Assembly (NCBI RefSeq): GCF_000633935.1
Contig: NZ_KK214998.1
Span: 1,708,397-1,772,396 of the forward strand
Length of the DNA stretch: 64,000 bases
Direction of reading: 5' to 3'
Source: Ectothiorhodospira haloalkaliphila ATCC 51935
GTDB taxonomy: Bacteria > Pseudomonadota > Gammaproteobacteria > Ectothiorhodospirales > Ectothiorhodospiraceae
Positions within the stretch are counted from its first letter, which is position 1. Every line of letters starts with the position of its first letter. The notes under the pieces are model-generated. The model saw nothing but the letters and a program-made list of their open reading frames with translations, searched no databases and was not told the origin of the DNA. Shown here one piece after another: positions 25,186 to 34,000 of this stretch. Position numbers and translations under genes: made by a program.

Positions 25186-26429
25186 GCGGCGGCGACCCCC
25201 ACGCCCTGGAGAGCCGGTTGATCAGCGCCGGTGTGGAGCGCCTGGCGCTGTTGGGCAAGCATGCCGAGACGCTGATGGCCGGCTACGCCTGCGATGAGGT
25301 GCCGCTGGAAGGGCTGAGCACCACCGCGTTGAACCGCCTGCTGGCAGCGCGCATCCTTTGGCGGCCCGACGAACAAAGCGGCGTCAAGCTGGCCCCCAAG
25401 GTGCGTGAGTTGATCGCCGAGATGCTGGCCGACGAGACCCGCCGCCACGTGAATGCCGACGTGGCCGAGACGCTCGAGCTGGTGCGCACGCTGGTGCAGA
25501 GCTACCGGGAGGCCCGCGACGCCGGCGAGTACTGGCGCCAGGAGCAGCAGCTCCTGCGCCTGCGCCAGGAAGTGGATGATCTCAATGGTCGCTTCGCCGA
25601 CGCCATTGACAGCCTGTGGCGGCGACTCAACAGCGACTTCGGTTTTGTCAGCCGCCTGGGCGACAAGATCCGCGAGAATGAGCGTGCTCAGAAACAGATC
25701 GTGCGCCTGCTGGACGGTCTGGAACTGATCGACTTCAATGAACTCATCGAACTGGTGGGCAGCGATGGCGCCCTGCGCAAGCTGCTGGTCAGCGGTTTGC
25801 AGCAGCAACTTACCCACCACTACACCAGCCTTCGGGAGGTGCAGCGACGGCTCATCGAATTGATGGCCCGCTTCCGTCAACAGCAGTCGCGCAGCCGTCT
25901 GGTGGCCGGCATGGTGGGCTTCCTGCGCGAGCACCCGAACTTCGTGCCCGGCAACTACGCCATGCGCAGCGAAGTGCCGGAGCTGATCAACCGGGCGGCG
26001 CCCATCATGCCCGCGGGCGCCGTGGCCCTGGACCACGATGCCGATGCCCGTCTGGCGGCCGAATTGCTGCACCGCCTGCCTCGGCCCGCATCACGCCCCC
26101 AGCCGGTCACTGCCGCCGGTGCCGCCGAGTTGCCCGAGGACACCCAGGTGGCCGCGCGCCAGCAGGCTCTCAAGGAAGATGTGGAGGGGTTCTATCTAGC
26201 GGTGGTGGACCACGACGGCGAGGGACTCAGTGCCCTGGAATATCTGCAGGGCAGCGATCTGGAATGGGATGAGGAGATCTGGCTCTTCCAGGTGATCGCC
26301 GAGTATCAGGGCCTGCCCCGAAGCGAGCAGCGTGCCTTCCGGCTGCGTCAGGTGGAAACCCAGGCCAGCCCCCTTAACCATCTTTACCTGATCCACGACG
26401 TCCAGTTGCAATTGGCGCTGCCGGCATGA
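25182..26429 (+). CDS. jetA: MukF/MksF-like kleisin subunit (JetA-like)
   Basis: A 415-residue protein with an N-terminal winged-helix-like region, a helical middle (LELVRTLVQSYREARDAGEY, EQQLLRLRQEVDDLNGRFAD, VSRLGDKIRENERAQKQIVR) and an acidic C-terminus. This fits the kleisin of a bacterial Muk/Mks-type condensin, which closes the SMC ring. Such proteins are sometimes mislabelled phosphoenolpyruvate carboxylase; no such motif is present. It overlaps the genes on both sides by 4 bp, indicating fixed stoichiometry by coupled translation. Confidence 0.75.
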   Translation: MSGGDPHALESRLISAGVERLALLGKHAETLMAGYACDEVPLEGLSTTALNRLLAARILWRPDEQSGVKLAPKVRELIAEMLADETRRHVNADVAETLELVRTLVQSYREARDAGEYWRQEQQLLRLRQEVDDLNGRFADAIDSLWRRLNSDFGFVSRLGDKIRENERAQKQIVRLLDGLELIDFNELIELVGSDGALRKLLVSGLQQQLTHHYTSLREVQRRLIELMARFRQQQSRSRLVAGMVGFLREHPNFVPGNYAMRSEVPELINRAAPIMPAGAVALDHDADARLAAELLHRLPRPASRPQPVTAAGAAELPEDTQVAARQQALKEDVEGFYLAVVDHDGEGLSALEYLQGSDLEWDEEIWLFQVIAEYQGLPRSEQRAFRLRQVETQASPLNHLYLIHDVQLQLALPA

Positions 26430-27316
26430 ATCTGTCACCGGGTGCTTACAGGCTGCTGCGTGAGGTGCGCAAGAAGCTGCTGCACGAGCCCGGCGTGGCC
26501 AAATCCCGCAGCGGCAAGGTCATGGCAGAGATCGAGGCCTGGTGCCATGAGCACGACATGGTGCTGGGCATGCGGTGTTCCACCCGTACCTTGCGCTTCG
26601 ACCGCGAGTTGCTGGCGCAGATCGACGCCACCCTGGTTGCCTCGGGGCTGCCTCCCATCGACGCCAACCTCAGCGGTCTCACCACTGCCGAACAGGCCCG
26701 CCACGGCAACCGTGAGGAGAAGGGCGTGCGGGAGAATCCGCGCGACCACCGCGTGCTGGCCAGCTTGCCCGCTGGCGCGGTGCGGCCCGGCATCGCCGCG
26801 ACGCCTCGCGATGTCCATGATCTGGACTGGCGGCAGATCCAGCTCTCCGCCTTCGACGTCCTGGTTCAGGTGGAAAACCTGGACAGCTTCTACGGCCTGG
26901 CGTCCCATCTTCCGGCGCTGGCTTCGTGGTCTTGCCCACTGCTGCTCTATCGAGGGGACAGCCACTATGGCGGAGGTTTCGGCAGGCTGTCCGATGCCTG
27001 GGCGAGCACAGCCAGGCCGCATGTCTACTTTGGCGACTTCGACGCCGCCGGTATTCGCAATGCCCTGAGCAGCGGCGCAACCGACCTGCTGCTGCCACCC
27101 ATCGCATGGTTGGGCGAGCGCGCCACCTCCGAGCACCTGCCGGAAGGGCAGTACCAATACCAGGCGGCCCTGCATGACATCGAGGCCGGTCTGCCCGCGG
27201 GACACCCCCTCGGAGACTATCTGGCCATCCTGCTCGGGCAGCAACGCGGCCTGCGTCAGCAGTGGTTCAGTGGGCAGTTGGTGGTCGTGCCGCTGGGCGC
27301 GATTCGATCCGGCTAA
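26426..27316 (+). CDS. jetD: Toprim nuclease subunit (JetD/MksG-like)
   Basis: A 296-residue protein. The C-terminal half has a Toprim-like active site: VLVQVENLDSFYGLASH (catalytic Glu) and HVYFGDFDAAGIRNAL (DxD). The N-terminal half looks like a helical/winged-helix adapter (YRLLREVRKKLLHEPGVAKS). In Wadjet systems JetD, a topoisomerase VI-like subunit, cleaves the extruded circular plasmid. This one is shorter than the usual JetD (about 380-400 residues). Last gene of the operon, ATGA-overlapped. Its presence separates this system from a purely chromosomal MukBEF. Confidence 0.82.
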   Translation: MNLSPGAYRLLREVRKKLLHEPGVAKSRSGKVMAEIEAWCHEHDMVLGMRCSTRTLRFDRELLAQIDATLVASGLPPIDANLSGLTTAEQARHGNREEKGVRENPRDHRVLASLPAGAVRPGIAATPRDVHDLDWRQIQLSAFDVLVQVENLDSFYGLASHLPALASWSCPLLLYRGDSHYGGGFGRLSDAWASTARPHVYFGDFDAAGIRNALSSGATDLLLPPIAWLGERATSEHLPEGQYQYQAALHDIEAGLPAGHPLGDYLAILLGQQRGLRQQWFSGQLVVVPLGAIRSG

Positions 27317-27434
27317 CCTGCTGGCTGTTTCAATCGGGCGCCCAATCTCTTGATTATCATATCCATATTCCACGATGATTGGGACCGGCCCGCCCTTATG
27401 CGGCTCCTCATGCCCCGCAACCCCGGTACACTGG

Positions 27435-28049
27435 ATGATCAAGCTTCGAACCTACGTCTTCATGGACTCGCTGCAGCCGCAGCTTGCGGAATATCTGGCC
27501 ACCGTTTCCCAGGGGTTTTTACCTGTGCCGGGGGATGCCTGCCTGTGGATCGAGGTGTCGCCGGGAATGGCCATACACCGGCTGACCGATATGGCCTTGA
27601 AGGCAACCCGGGTGCGTCTGGCGCAGCAAGTGGTGGAGCGGGCCTATGGCTCCATGGTCATTCACCAGCGGGATCAAAGCGACGTGCGCGAGGCCGGGCG
27701 CATGCTGCTCTCCCGGCTGGGCGCTCGCCAGGAGGACCGGGAGAGCTGTCGCGTGGCCTGGCAGGAAGTGATTCGCGGCATCACCCCGGATCACAGCGTG
27801 CTCATCAACCGCCAGAATCGTCGCGGCTCCATGATCCTGCCCGGTCAGAGCATGTTCATCCTGGAAACCCAGCCTGCAGGCTACGTGGTGTATGCCGCCA
27901 ACCAGGCCGAGAAGGCGGCCCGCATCAACCTGATCGACGTGCGTGCCGTGGGCGCCTTTGGCAGGCTTACACTGTCGGGCAGTGAGGCGGATGTGGACGA
28001 GGCCGCACAGGCGGCCCTGGCGGCCATTGAGAACCCCGCCGGGATCTGA
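27435..28049 (+). CDS. csoS1D: Tandem BMC-domain shell protein, CsoS1D-like
   Basis: A 204-residue protein with two BMC domains: [60 protein letters not shown] and again [40 protein letters not shown]. This is the CsoS1D type of trimeric shell protein, whose central pore opens and closes in alpha-carboxysomes. Glu68-Arg69 (VVERAYG) sits where the gating pair of cyanobacterial CsoS1D is expected; that correspondence is inference. ATG 27435 gives the conserved start. No other carboxysome gene is in the window. Confidence 0.85.
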   Translation: MIKLRTYVFMDSLQPQLAEYLATVSQGFLPVPGDACLWIEVSPGMAIHRLTDMALKATRVRLAQQVVERAYGSMVIHQRDQSDVREAGRMLLSRLGARQEDRESCRVAWQEVIRGITPDHSVLINRQNRRGSMILPGQSMFILETQPAGYVVYAANQAEKAARINLIDVRAVGAFGRLTLSGSEADVDEAAQAALAAIENPAGI

Positions 28050-28083
28050 ATTCAGCGACGCCACCAGCATAGGGGACTTGGTC

Positions 28084-28767
28084 ATGCATCGTCGGGAATT
28101 GCTGGGACTCCTGTCCCGCCATCAAACGCGCTTCATCGAGGAGTCGGCCCATCTGGATCGCGCCCGTGCCTTTGTGGATGCCCACGAGGATTGCTTCCAC
28201 TGTGATCTCTGGCCGGGGCATGTGACCGGCTCGGCCTGGGTGGTCAGCCCCGATCGGCGCCAGGTGCTGCTGATGCACCATCGCAAGCACGGCCAGTGGT
28301 TCCAGCCCGGCGGCCATGCCGATGGTGATGCCGATATCCTGCGGGTGGCCCTGCGCGAGACCTCCGAGGAGACGGGCGTTGACCCTTCCCATATTCGCCT
28401 GGTGAGCGGGGACATCTTTGACCTGGACATTCACGTGATCCCCGCCAGCCCCCGCGGCCCGCGGCATGAACACTTCGACGTGCGCTTCCTGGTGGAGATG
28501 GATGACGACATGCCCATCCCCGGCAATGACGAGTCTCACCAGGTCATCTGGGTGCCGCTGATGCATGTCTCCCGTTACAACAACAATCGTTCCACCTATC
28601 GCATGGTGGAAAAGACCCGGCGTCTGCGCACCCTGATGGATGCCTGTGCCTTACGGGGCTTGAGCAGGCTCAGAGCGGCAGGCGCAGGGCGGAGAGTCGC
28701 CACCAGAATAGATTCTGGCGGTGTAGCACCATGTCCACGGCTTCGCCGTTGTCTGCGGCGATTCTGA
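28084..28767 (+). CDS. Nudix hydrolase
   Basis: A 227-residue protein. The Nudix box is GGHADGDADILRVALRETSE followed by ETGV, with the RExxEExG core complete; it is preceded by VLLMHHRKHGQWFQPGG. It should hydrolyse a nucleoside diphosphate linked to another moiety; the substrate is unknown. ATG 28084 follows the shell-protein gene after 34 bases, so the two are probably cotranscribed. The last 35 or so residues (from about RLRAAGAGRRV) overlap the convergent DUF2939 gene and look unnatural, so the original stop may have been lost. Confidence 0.88.
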   Translation: MHRRELLGLLSRHQTRFIEESAHLDRARAFVDAHEDCFHCDLWPGHVTGSAWVVSPDRRQVLLMHHRKHGQWFQPGGHADGDADILRVALRETSEETGVDPSHIRLVSGDIFDLDIHVIPASPRGPRHEHFDVRFLVEMDDDMPIPGNDESHQVIWVPLMHVSRYNNNRSTYRMVEKTRRLRTLMDACALRGLSRLRAAGAGRRVATRIDSGGVAPCPRLRRCLRRF

Positions 28768-29188
28768 TCACGAAACGGTCGAAGGCTTCATAGCGCAGGG
28801 AGACCTGCACGTCGTCCCGTGCCTCCAGTCCTACACCATCGGTGCCATCAGTCACGGGCATGTAGCCACGCAGGATGGCGGCCAGCGCTGTGGGGGAGAT
28901 CACGGCATCCACCAGCGGCCTGAGCAGGGCATCGGCCACGGCCAGGCCCATGGCGCCAAACGGGCTATCCCGCATGGCCCGGTTGAGTTCACCGGACAGT
29001 GAATCGCTCAGGCTCTCGCGCACGTCCTCCCGCACGGCCGGGAAATCCACATAGCGCGACAGGCGCTCGGTATCCCGGGCCTCGGCGGCTTCCCGCATCT
29101 GATCCACGGCATGATAGGGGGAGTAGAACACGCCGATGGCCATGGCCAGCAGGCCCAGGACGATCAGGGGTTTGATGAGCATCTTCAT
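28670..29188 (-). CDS. DUF2939 family exported/anchored protein
   Basis: A 172-residue protein with one N-terminal membrane segment (LIKPLIVLGLLAMAIGVFYS), then YHAVDQMREAAEARDTERLS and YVDFPAVREDVRESL, the conserved DUF2939 pattern. It is probably a periplasmic protein anchored by its N-terminus; the role is unknown. ATG 29188 is chosen because it starts right before the membrane segment. Its 3' end overlaps the Nudix gene by 98 bp tail to tail. Confidence 0.82.
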   Translation of the reverse strand: MKMLIKPLIVLGLLAMAIGVFYSPYHAVDQMREAAEARDTERLSRYVDFPAVREDVRESLSDSLSGELNRAMRDSPFGAMGLAVADALLRPLVDAVISPTALAAILRGYMPVTDGTDGVGLEARDDVQVSLRYEAFDRFVIRIAADNGEAVDMVLHRQNLFWWRLSALRLPL

Positions 29189-29340
29189 GGTGATGAGGGT
29201 CCGAGAGGTTGCGGCGGTGATGATTGGCGCCCGGATTGCCGCAAGCGGGATGGGTCGCACCGCACGGTGTGATTCAGTGGTCGGTATTGTCCGGATTAGC
29301 GCGGGGCTGTCAAAGCCTGTGGCGCCCGTTCAGGGCGCAG

Positions 29341-29904
29341 TCAATAGATCGCGCCCCCGGATTCCACATAGGCCTGCAGTATCTGGGTGGCCTCGGGCCG
29401 CAACACGTCCCGTTGTACCTGGATGCCGCGCCTGGTGAGGGTATCTGCCCAATGGTCGGGCTTGGCCCCTTCGTCAAAGCCGATCTCGCGCACATCCTCA
29501 TCCCGTGCACCGCAGATCACCCGGGACACCCCGGACCAGGGGATGGCGCCCAGGCACATGGCGCAGGGTTCGGCCGAGGTGACCAGAGTATGATGCAGAT
29601 GCCCCCCATCGCTCAGGTCGTGATTGTCGAGGCGCTTTTGTGCCAGGGCCATGGCGACCATTTCCGCGTGTAGGATGGAGCAACGGCAGCTGGTCACCAG
29701 GTTCAGCCCCGGCGCCACCAGGTGCCCCGCCGCATCAAACACCGCCGCCCCGAAGGGTCCACCGCTGCCTTGCCGGACATTCTCGCGGGCCAGCGAGATC
29801 ACGAAGCGCATCTGCTCCTCGTCCCCATGCAGTGGCGTCCAGTCACCACTCAATCTCTCCAATAGCCAATCCGGCAACCGTATCTTCAGCTCTGGCATGT
29901 CCAT
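29341..29904 (-). CDS. Cytidine/nucleoside deaminase-family zinc enzyme
   Basis: A 187-residue CDA-fold deaminase: SILHAEMVAMALAQ (His-Ala-Glu zinc/catalytic site) and TSAEPCAMCLGAIPWSGV (PCxxC zinc site). The length and the EDVREIGFDEG segment fit guanine-deaminase-like or general nucleoside deaminases rather than the shorter tRNA adenosine deaminase. ATG 29904 (MDMPELKI) is taken as start; an in-frame ATG at 29931 would add nine residues. It is a single gene in reverse orientation to the Nudix gene. Confidence 0.88.
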   Translation of the reverse strand: MDMPELKIRLPDWLLERLSGDWTPLHGDEEQMRFVISLARENVRQGSGGPFGAAVFDAAGHLVAPGLNLVTSCRCSILHAEMVAMALAQKRLDNHDLSDGGHLHHTLVTSAEPCAMCLGAIPWSGVSRVICGARDEDVREIGFDEGAKPDHWADTLTRRGIQVQRDVLRPEATQILQAYVESGGAIY

Positions 29905-30008
29905 GGCGATCTCAAGACCTGTGCAGTGCATCGGAGCGGATATGATGCCTCATCCAGGCCATGGGGAACACTGGGCGCCTCTCCGAGGCCGATCCACCGG
30001 CACTGGGT

Positions 30009-30788
30009 TCATGTATCCGGGTTTTGCGTATTTTGATTGATGGCGGGACGGCGCGGTTTGATCAGGTTGTCCCACCAGGGACGCAAAGCCTTAACCCCAG
30101 GCCCGGTGCGTTCCCAACGCCCATCCGAGTGGCGAATCCAGTTGGGTTGGTCGGGAAGTTTTTTTGGGTCGAGGCGGTACCAGAACCAGCCTAGGTGACG
30201 ACGCATCGCGTCACGGTCACCGTTATATTCCTCGTCGCAAATTGCTTGTTCCCTTCGTTGGACTTCTTGGAGAATGCCTTCGTTCGGAGGCTGAGTCATG
30301 AAGGCTACGATGTAGCGATAGATGGCTTCTGCTTCTGCAGAGTTGTGATGTCTCGACTGGAGCCCTTGGAGGAAAATTAAGCGGCCGATACTGTATGGGC
30401 CTGGAACTCGTCCTTGTCTCCCGTCTATCGGAGGCGGGATGAGTGTTATATTCGTGTTCGAGTAGGTATTCAATCTGGTTAGGTAGTTTTCATCGAAAAT
30501 AAAAAATGAGGTGTCGCCCCACTTTATAGTGTCATGCTTGGAGCTGAATCTTTTAGGGATGTGGGTCATTTTTTTGACTCGGTCAAAGACGATGAATCGG
30601 TTGGCCCTCATTCGGGATGATAGCCAGAATATAGTTGCTCCTATAGGTAGAGCCACCAAGGATGCAAGTACCTTATTTGGGCTTGATTCGCTAATTGAAA
30701 TAAGAAGTGCGGCAGCCGCTATCATGAAGAGCCCCACTCCAATAGTCGCGATGGTGGTTTCTATTGATGAATATCCATATATCAACAT
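30009..30788 (-). CDS. Probable immunity protein of the adjacent effector (two membrane segments)
   Basis: A 259-residue protein. ATG 30788 has a very strong ribosome site (GGAGGAGAAGGAC directly before it); an upstream in-frame start at 30959 is less likely. Two N-terminal membrane segments (ETTIATIGVGLFMIAAAALL and VLASLVALPIGATIFWLSS) precede a soluble domain with GRQGRVPGPYSIGRLIFLQG and HLGWFWYRLDP. It lies 215 bp downstream of the PAAR-like effector on the same strand and shares its AT-rich composition. Membrane-embedded immunity proteins are typical partners of pore-forming effectors. It may belong to DUF6708; I cannot confirm this. Confidence 0.65.
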   Translation of the reverse strand: MLIYGYSSIETTIATIGVGLFMIAAAALLISISESSPNKVLASLVALPIGATIFWLSSRMRANRFIVFDRVKKMTHIPKRFSSKHDTIKWGDTSFFIFDENYLTRLNTYSNTNITLIPPPIDGRQGRVPGPYSIGRLIFLQGLQSRHHNSAEAEAIYRYIVAFMTQPPNEGILQEVQRREQAICDEEYNGDRDAMRRHLGWFWYRLDPKKLPDQPNWIRHSDGRWERTGPGVKALRPWWDNLIKPRRPAINQNTQNPDT

Positions 30789-31003
30789 GTCCTTCTCCTC
30801 CCAGCTGCGTCCCGGCCAGTGTGTGACCTCTACACCGTTTCGGCGTTGAAGGTTTCCTACGAGTGCTGTTTCATCATGGTTTTCGGAAAATGCGGTGTTT
30901 CTTCTGCAGTTAAATAGCTCGTGTATTGGGGAAGACCCTTTAGCTCTTGTTATTGCCATTTCTGTTGATCTCGGTGTGGTGTGGTTGCGCCATATCTTTC
31001 GGC

Positions 31004-34000
31004 CTACAGCTTAGACATTCCTAATGCTCTTAGTCTGTATGCCTCCTGCGCTTTCATTAGGTCATTTCTTGCGTCGCGTCCAGGCCATGAGATTTTCCTG
31101 TCAATTTGTAAATCTTGATTTCCTGGGTTGGCGTTGAAAATGACAGTGCATGTGAATCCGCGTAATAAATGTTTTGAGTCTACCTCGATATATCCTTGCA
31201 CTTTAGTTAGCTTGCCGTTGTTTGTTTTTTCTTGTATAAGAATGTTTTGTGTGTTGCATTTTAGGCCGGTCTTTTTGAATTCAATATCTATCTCCAGTGT
31301 CGAGTGTGCGGGTGATAATAAGCCCGGCTCGATACGTATTCCAATAATCGCACTATGGGCTGGATTAGGTGGCGCTTTAGGGCTTTGATTCCGGCTGTTG
31401 AGCTGCGGATTCCTTTCGTGAAAGGGGGTGTCAATGCGGTATGTGGTAATCTGAATGTCTGGTTCGGAAATGATTCTCAGGATTTTTTTGCTTTCTTCTC
31501 GTAACTCTTGGATATGAGTATCGTGTTGATTTTTTATGTTTTTTGCTACGCCGTAATGACTCAGGCTTGTGGCTTTTTCTAGAGGGGAGAGTCGAGACGA
31601 AGACGTGAGTGTCCAGCCGGCTGTGCTGAGTATCAAATTGCCTAGCAAGATCACTTTTGGCATTGTTAAGCTGAAAATCCCAAGGAGTCCGCTGGTGAGG
31701 ATGAGCATCCCGCCAAACGACCGCTCCAGGCTATTGTCGGTAATGCCAGAGTAGATGTATGCCCCGCCCAAGTAAATGTCTGCGCCTGACGCGATTCGTG
31801 ACGCAAGTCGTGTCAGGGATCTTAGGTATTCTTGTTTTGTTCTCGATGCTTGAGCGGCTCCAGTTTCGCGGTGGGCAAGTATATTCTTCTGTACCCCGAG
31901 GCTTCTGTGTGTGAGAATGGGTCTATTATTAGTATTCTTGTTATCTCTCGTTCGGTGGCTGATGTTGGTGTATTTTTGGTCCGTCCAAAATTCAAGCTCA
32001 CTGAAGAGGAAGGCAGCTAAATTGGACCCTGCGGATATTGCTGTGGCGATATTTTCGTTTTGAAATAGATCTTCACTCTTTTGAAGTGCAATTGATAGGT
32101 TTAAGATCATTAGCGTTCCAAGAACAGATCCCATGGCAACACGATATGTGTGATCTTCTCGGATCAGTAGACTCAGATCGCCAAGTGTTTTTGCGCTAGG
32201 TGGCATCAGTGTTGGCACAAGCACCTTTTTAGTATTTTCGTACGCTTGTGCTGTTGCAGGCGGGTGGTATCGATATGTGTCCGAGGATGCTTCCCAGAAT
32301 GTTGAGCTAAGGTAAGCGGATAGCGGAATATGGGTGATCTCAAGTTCAACGTCGGCAACTCGTTGCGAGAGTCGGGCGACCCCTTGTAAGGTTTTCGTTG
32401 TGTACTCGGATTCTCCAGCAGTGGCCGCCTCCGCCAACGCATCAATCAATCTGTTCAGCGCATCCGAAGCAAACGTGACCAGTTCCAGTCGATCCATTTC
32501 CAGCAGTGGCCTCATGCGGGGTTCGGTGGTGTCCAGCCATTGGGTGCCGGTGGACCAGTCGATGAGGGTCTGGCGGGTTTCAGGGTCGTCGTTACCCAGG
32601 ATGGGGAGGGTGTTGGTTTCCGGGTCGAGAAAACACCGTAGGTAAGGCAGGGAGGTTTCGCTGTCCAGGTCGCGGATGCAGTGAATCCACTGGAGCAGGC
32701 CGAAGACCCGGTCGTCCGGGCATGGGCTCTCGGTGTAGTCCTCCAGGGCATGGGCGTAGCGGGGAGATTGCAGCAGCGACAGCAGATCCCGGTTCAGGGA
32801 CTGGAAACGACTGGCCGCTTCTTTCACCTTCTGATCCCAGGCATTGAGCGTGCGGTTCATGCGGGGTACGTCCACCTGGCGCTGCAGGTCGGGTTGCACC
32901 TCTATAAGGCGCTGGATCAGGGTGCCCAGGGCGCGTTCACCGTCTATGGCCGATTGTTCCGCCTCGGCCAGATCTTCCAGGCAGGCGTCCATGGACTGGC
33001 GCAGATCCCGGGCTTGCTGCAGTGGGTCGGGGAGGAGGGCAGTGATGAGGCCGTTCACGTCCCGCAGTTCCAGCGCCTCGGCGGGCTCGGGCTGCGAGGC
33101 CAGAAGAGGGCGGGGGCGGCCGCCGGGCTCACCGGCGCGACCGAGACGGCCCATGCGTACTGCTTCGCGCCCCAGGTTCAGCGGGATGCAACGGGTGTCC
33201 AGTGAGCCTGAGTATCGTATAAGGGTGACATCCTGCCCGCCGGAGGAGGGTCGGGGCGCCCTCCTGGGGTCATCCGGTGCCAGTCCCCCAAAACCCTCAA
33301 TCCGCGCCCAGGTCCACTGGGGCTCACTCAGCGCCAGGTGGTAATCAAATGCCTTTCCATCGATACGATGCGGGAACAGCAGGCGTGCTCCCAGGGGGCA
33401 TTGCGCCGGGCGGTCATCCTTGCCCTGCCAGATCTCAAGATTCACCTCCAGCCAGCTGCCTTCCGGGCCAGCCTCCAGTTCGCGCCATAGGTGACCGTTG
33501 CGAAAGACATAGGCCCGGCAGCCGGGTCGGATGACGTCATGCTCTATCCCTCGAAGATCCAACGGGCGGCGTAGAGCCACCGCGACCAGTTGATGTTCAT
33601 GACGATGCGCCTCCAGGGTCGGGTCGTTGTCCGCATCCCGGGGTCGAACGCTCACATCCCGAGCCAGTGGCACGTGATACATGCCCTGGTGGGGATCGTG
33701 CAGCGGTAGCATCAGATCCACCGTCTGTGCCGGTAGACCGGTAAACAGCAGGGTGTGAGCATCGCGACGATTGTTCACGGGGCGCGGGTAGGCGCCGACC
33801 GCATCATCCGAGCCGTCCCGCGGGTGGGCTGTCACTTCCAGTCCGCGCCCCAGAGCCCTGTCCAGATCCACCTCAAGCCGCAGCCCATGGGTCTGCTGCA
33901 ACGGGGGAGGCTCATTGAAGACGGCAGGATTCAGTTCCTGCGCCTGTCGGCAGCCCGGTTGCATGAGGGAGGCAGGCGGGGTGTTGCGGCAGTTGGAGAC

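Noticed and set aside
25182-26429. Phosphoenolpyruvate carboxylase
   Set aside because: Relatives can carry this label, but size, lack of catalytic motifs and the SMC operon context point to a kleisin-type subunit.
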